Notes under the pieces: generated by a model | What the model was told of the DNA's origin: nothing | The model's database searches: none | Seen by the model: only the letters and a program-made list of their open reading frames with translations | Assembly (NCBI GenBank): GCA_003556865.1 | Contig: PWQF01000069.1 | Span: 1-8,933, forward strand | Reading direction: 5' to 3' | DNA: 8,933 nt | Source of the DNA: Elusimicrobiota bacterium | Lineage (GTDB): Bacteria > CG03 > SLGR01 > PWQF01 | Translations under genes and position numbers: made by a program | Shown here: piece after piece, positions 6,415 to 8,933 of the stretch | Numbering within the stretch: the stretch's first letter is position 1 | How the letters are laid out: every line of letters starts with the position of its first letter

Positions 6415-6742
6415 AGCTCTGCTCTAAAATCCACCGGGTTTTATCCCTGAAAAGCTCCGCCTCTATACCCGCTCCGGCAGAAATTTCCTCAAAACTCTGA
6501 CCCTCTTTTAACTTTTGAATAACTTCTTTCTCGGTTAAGTAGGTGGAAGAAGAAATAAAAAGGATTTTAACACACTCCTCTTCTGAATATCCCTTATCCA
6601 TAAGCCTGGTTACATCTTTAACCGGCACTGAAAAATGAGCGGCAATAACCCCTTCCCTGGTGTCAAGTTCCCGCCGGGGTACACTCCTGCAGGCGGAAAA
6701 AGCAAAGACCGCGGCCAGAAAAAAAACTGATAATTTATTCAT
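6380..6742 (-). CDS. Small putative lipoprotein with helical repeat-like domain
   Basis: A 120-residue protein of unknown function. The N-terminus, MNKLSVFFLAAVFAFSAC, is a signal peptide with a lipobox-like F-S-A-C ending at Cys18, so the mature protein is probably lipid-anchored to a membrane. The rest (about 30-115) is predicted helical, charged and without cysteines apart from Cys57. It has a repeated pattern of short helices ending in glycine turns: DKGYSEEECVKIL (49-61), KEGQSFEEIS (79-88) and GAGIEAELF (90-98). The ATG at 6742-6740 is chosen over an upstream Met (6814) because it has a good Shine-Dalgarno sequence and directly precedes the signal peptide. It overlaps the AMMECR1 gene end by 8 nt, suggesting co-translation, and its 3' end overlaps the convergent membrane protein gene. 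Confidence 0.75.
   Translation of the reverse strand: MNKLSVFFLAAVFAFSACRSVPRRELDTREGVIAAHFSVPVKDVTRLMDKGYSEEECVKILFISSSTYLTEKEVIQKLKEGQSFEEISAGAGIEAELFRDKTRWILEQSSSYLEKREERE
6412..6426. repeat. Short inverted repeat at the convergent gene junction
   Basis: TAGAGC-TCT-GCTCTA is a 6-bp perfect stem with a 3-nt loop, and includes the stop codon of the plus-strand membrane protein gene. No T-tract follows on either strand, so a terminator role for the converging transcripts is weak. It lies inside the lipoprotein coding region. Confidence 0.3.
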
Positions 6743-7298
6743 TATTAAACTCCTTCTCATTAAACACTTCTGCCCTGAAACTGAACAGCCGGGCGGCGGG
6801 ATCTTTAAAGGCATCGGCAGCCAACCCGGCCTTATCCCGGCAAAGGCTGCTTAAAAACTTTTCTTTATCCCACCCGGTTTCATAGGCAACCTGGGGCAGA
6901 TAGACTCCTTTCCTTCCTTCTTTTTCTACTATTACACCCTCACCCGGCACCTTTATTTCACCGGGCCCGGAAACTTCTCGGGGTAAGCTGAGAACTGAAA
7001 TTTCTATTATCAGGCCTTTAATTTCCTCCGGAGTTACCGGAGGGAAGCGGGGGTCAGCTACGGCAGCGCTTACTGCCATATCCCTTACTGATACCGCAAG
7101 TTTATTTTCCGGCTCTATACAGCCCAGGCAGCCCCTGAGCCTTCCTGAACTTTTAAGAGTTACAAATACCCCCCTTTTTTTCTCAAGCTCCTTATCGTTT
7201 ACCCGGGGTTCATATTTAATCTTTTCCATTAGATACTTTTCAATTGATTTCCGGGCTATTTTTAGAAGTTTAATTTTCTGATAATCTTTTAAATTCAT
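6735..7298 (-). CDS. AMMECR1 domain protein
   Basis: A 187-residue, probably cytosolic protein consisting almost entirely of an AMMECR1 domain. Family signatures are KRGVFVTL (41-48), the hallmark LRGCLG (54-59, usually LRGCIG), DPRFPPVTPEE (82-92), and YLPQVAYETGWDKEKFL (133-149) with KAGLAADAF (156-164). The biochemical role is not firmly established. In bacteria and archaea the domain is often fused to or encoded with MEMO1-like dioxygenase-fold and radical SAM proteins. Neither partner is adjacent here, and the protein is a stand-alone domain. It lies 19 nt after the glycoside-hydrolase-like gene and overlaps the lipoprotein gene by 8 nt, forming an apparent operon. The ATG at 7298-7296 has a purine-rich AAAGGA sequence about 8 nt upstream. 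Confidence 0.92.
   Translation of the reverse strand: MNLKDYQKIKLLKIARKSIEKYLMEKIKYEPRVNDKELEKKRGVFVTLKSSGRLRGCLGCIEPENKLAVSVRDMAVSAAVADPRFPPVTPEEIKGLIIEISVLSLPREVSGPGEIKVPGEGVIVEKEGRKGVYLPQVAYETGWDKEKFLSSLCRDKAGLAADAFKDPAARLFSFRAEVFNEKEFNNE
6750..6755 (-). promoter_or_regulatory. Ribosome binding site of the lipoprotein gene
   Basis: AAGGAG on the minus strand lies 7 nt before the ATG at 6742-6740 and inside the 3' end of the AMMECR1 gene. It decides the lipoprotein start in favour of the signal-peptide methionine. Confidence 0.75.
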
Positions 7299-7317
7299 AA
7301 TTTTTCCTTTTCTTACC

Positions 7318-8933
7318 TCACCTTAATCCGGCTCCTTTATCCGGAGGAATATTTTTTACATTAAAGTAGGAGTATTCAAAATAAATATTTTCATCATACT
7401 CCGCCCTCACAGCTATCATATAAGTGCCCATTCTAAGTGAAGGGGAAGCATTTACTTTAGCTTTAAACCCAACCTCTGCCCTGCCCCTCGGCTCCAGCGA
7501 ATTGATATTAAAATCTTCTAACTCAATACTAATCTTGTCTATAACAAGAGGTTCCAGTCTCAGGGAATCGATTTTATCTTCACCTTTATTTTCCACGCTG
7601 ACAGTTCCCCGGAAATATTCACCGTTTACAATCTCCTCCCTGGTGCTGATTGTTATATTCAGCGTATGGGGGCTGTTAAACCTTGAAAATGCCCTGCCGG
7701 AGGCTGCAAGCCACTCCTCTTTTCTGTAAGGCCCTCTCCTTCCCCTTAAAATTCTGGAGATATCATTTACAAAAGCCCCCCTCATATTATGATTCGTGGC
7801 CAGTTCATCTATACCTTTTTCCAGCCGCATTCCGAACTCCTGCGGACCGGGCGGCTTAATGCTGTACTGATGGACAGGCCAGTCAACCTGATTTCCGGCC
7901 ATTATATTTACCCTTCCTCCCTTTAAATAACTAGACCAGCTTCTGACAAAGTTATTAAACCTGCCCCTGTCGGCCTCATACATCATTACCGAAATAACGT
8001 CAGCTCCCGCAGCCTGAAACATAAAAGGATCCTGGCCGTGCTCGTGCCCTTTATCCCAGCTCAACACAAAAAGCCAGAGAGGCTTGCTCAGACCGGATTC
8101 CCTTTTAATCCGTTCTATAATTTTTGACATTCTCCGGGCCCGCCACCAGTTCCAAAGCTGCTTTGTGGGATGTCTGCGGTTTAAGGGGTCGGACAATAGC
8201 CTTCCCAGCCATTTCATCCTCTCTTCCCGGGAATAACCTTCCCAATCCCCGGGAACTTCTATATTCATGGACTGAACAAATTCGTCTACCAGTTCCAGTC
8301 CGGCTACAGCCGGGGCAGGACGGATATAATCAAGTCCCACATAATCAATATCTTCCACGGTTTCAAAATAGGAAACCATATCGATTATGTCTCTAGTTCT
8401 CCTTGGATCCATTATTGATATACCGTTGGTCTGGTAAAGCTCATCCGCTGCTCTTCTGTAGGCATAACTGTAGCTGTACCAGTCCGGTCTGAGGTTGAAA
8501 ACCCCGAAAGCCCTGAAGGCCACTACCCATGCTCCGAAATCAAGTCCTGAATCCTTTGCTGCCGCTGCAAATTCTTCCAGTGTTTCCAGGTTATCCTTTA
8601 ACCAGGGATAGCTGTAATCAAGATCTCCGCTGGAATAAGAGGCTGTCTGGGCACCCAGGTACCACAGGCTATTCCCTCCTATATACTTAATCCATTTAAA
8701 AATTGCCTCATACCCCTCTCTCTCTTTTGAGCCCGGGGCCCGGAGGTTAAAAGCTCTAATTCTTCTTGTAGTCTCCATTGTCATAACTTTTAAAGGTTCC
8801 GGAAATTCCGCGCGGGGCCTGGGTGAATGTATCGTAAACAGACCTTCCCAGCCCTTAGGGTTGCCTTCCCCCGCATACCTAATTCTGTATACCCCTGTTT
8901 CAGCTGCCCAGGGGACAGGAAAACTCCCGGACC
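7318..8933 (-). CDS. Putative extracellular glycoside-hydrolase-like protein (N-terminus outside window)
   Basis: The frame is open to the right edge, so the gene is truncated by the window and 537 residues are visible. The first in-window Met (8784) is internal: the 49 codons before it read smoothly and include TGVYRIRYAG, the end of a beta-rich domain. Counting from that Met, residues 10-365 look like a TIM barrel of the glycoside-hydrolase-like type: FGAWVVAFRAFG (83-94), IMDPRRTRDIIDMV (124-137), DYVGLDYIRP (147-156), WNWWRARR (211-218), PLWLFVLSWD (235-244), and GADVISVMMYE (260-270). Asp152 and Glu270 are possible active-site residues, by analogy only. Residues 373-476 form a beta-sandwich (ITISTREEI, GTVSVENKG, GTYMIAVRAEY), as in CARDB-like modules. 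No signal peptide is visible because the start is missing. Carbohydrate processing is inferred from fold resemblance; substrate unknown. Confidence 0.65.
   Translation of the reverse strand, partial: SGSFPVPWAAETGVYRIRYAGEGNPKGWEGLFTIHSPRPRAEFPEPLKVMTMETTRRIRAFNLRAPGSKEREGYEAIFKWIKYIGGNSLWYLGAQTASYSSGDLDYSYPWLKDNLETLEEFAAAAKDSGLDFGAWVVAFRAFGVFNLRPDWYSYSYAYRRAADELYQTNGISIMDPRRTRDIIDMVSYFETVEDIDYVGLDYIRPAPAVAGLELVDEFVQSMNIEVPGDWEGYSREERMKWLGRLLSDPLNRRHPTKQLWNWWRARRMSKIIERIKRESGLSKPLWLFVLSWDKGHEHGQDPFMFQAAGADVISVMMYEADRGRFNNFVRSWSSYLKGGRVNIMAGNQVDWPVHQYSIKPPGPQEFGMRLEKGIDELATNHNMRGAFVNDISRILRGRRGPYRKEEWLAASGRAFSRFNSPHTLNITISTREEIVNGEYFRGTVSVENKGEDKIDSLRLEPLVIDKISIELEDFNINSLEPRGRAEVGFKAKVNASPSLRMGTYMIAVRAEYDENIYFEYSYFNVKNIPPDKGAGLR

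Noticed and set aside
6743..6814. Longer lipoprotein starting at Met 6814
   Set aside because: The extra 24 residues lie inside the AMMECR1 coding region, put charged and proline-rich sequence before the signal peptide, and the internal ATG has a strong Shine-Dalgarno sequence.
7025..7043. Perfect inverted repeat CCTCCGG-agtta-CCGGAGG as a possible terminator or operator
   Set aside because: It is inside the conserved FPPVTPEE segment of AMMECR1; the symmetry follows from proline and glutamate codons, and no T-tract follows.

Overview
The window looks like chromosomal DNA of a bacterium with moderate G+C content, probably an anaerobe. It encodes a clostridial-type 2[4Fe-4S] ferredoxin, acyl-phosphate-dependent phospholipid synthesis (PlsY), and bacterial ribosome-associated GTPases (Der, HflX). 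Several housekeeping proteins are recognisable but differ at normally invariant motif positions. This suggests a poorly sampled lineage rather than a well-known genus. I cannot name the phylum from the sequence alone.

Left arm (1-3759, all minus strand): a compact operon read right to left as hflX - pgsA - der - plsY - gpsA (gpsA runs off the window). Each of the first four genes overlaps the next by 4 nt (TTGA or ATGA junctions), and plsY overlaps gpsA by 26 nt, so translation is probably coupled. Three genes (gpsA, plsY, pgsA) supply glycerophospholipid synthesis: glycerol-3-phosphate, its acylation, and phosphatidylglycerophosphate. Two encode GTPases acting on the ribosome. The operon has a good sigma70-type promoter at 3838-3865, and the transcript would begin with a strong imperfect hairpin.

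Centre (3760-4266): a divergent control region with two back-to-back promoters whose -35 boxes are only 3 bp apart. A 64-residue ferredoxin gene (plus strand) follows, with a strong ribosome binding site and its own intrinsic terminator. A second, GC-rich hairpin without a T-tract lies before the next gene.

Right centre (4267-6414, plus): a 715-residue protein in which two groups of membrane helices flank a spermidine-synthase-like Rossmann domain. The SAM/aminopropyl-transfer residues of that domain appear lost.

Right arm (6380-8933, minus strand): a second apparent operon, read right to left. It holds a large protein cut by the window edge (end of a beta domain, glycoside-hydrolase-like TIM barrel, C-terminal beta-sandwich), an AMMECR1-domain protein, and a small lipoprotein. 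The lipoprotein gene overlaps the membrane protein gene tail-to-tail by 35 bp.

I see no mobile element, CRISPR array, rRNA or tRNA, and no clear new multi-gene system. The most unusual items are the degenerate SAM site in the membrane protein, the altered G3 motifs of Der, the tightly packed divergent promoter region with its leader hairpin, and the lipoprotein/AMMECR1/glycosidase-like gene set.
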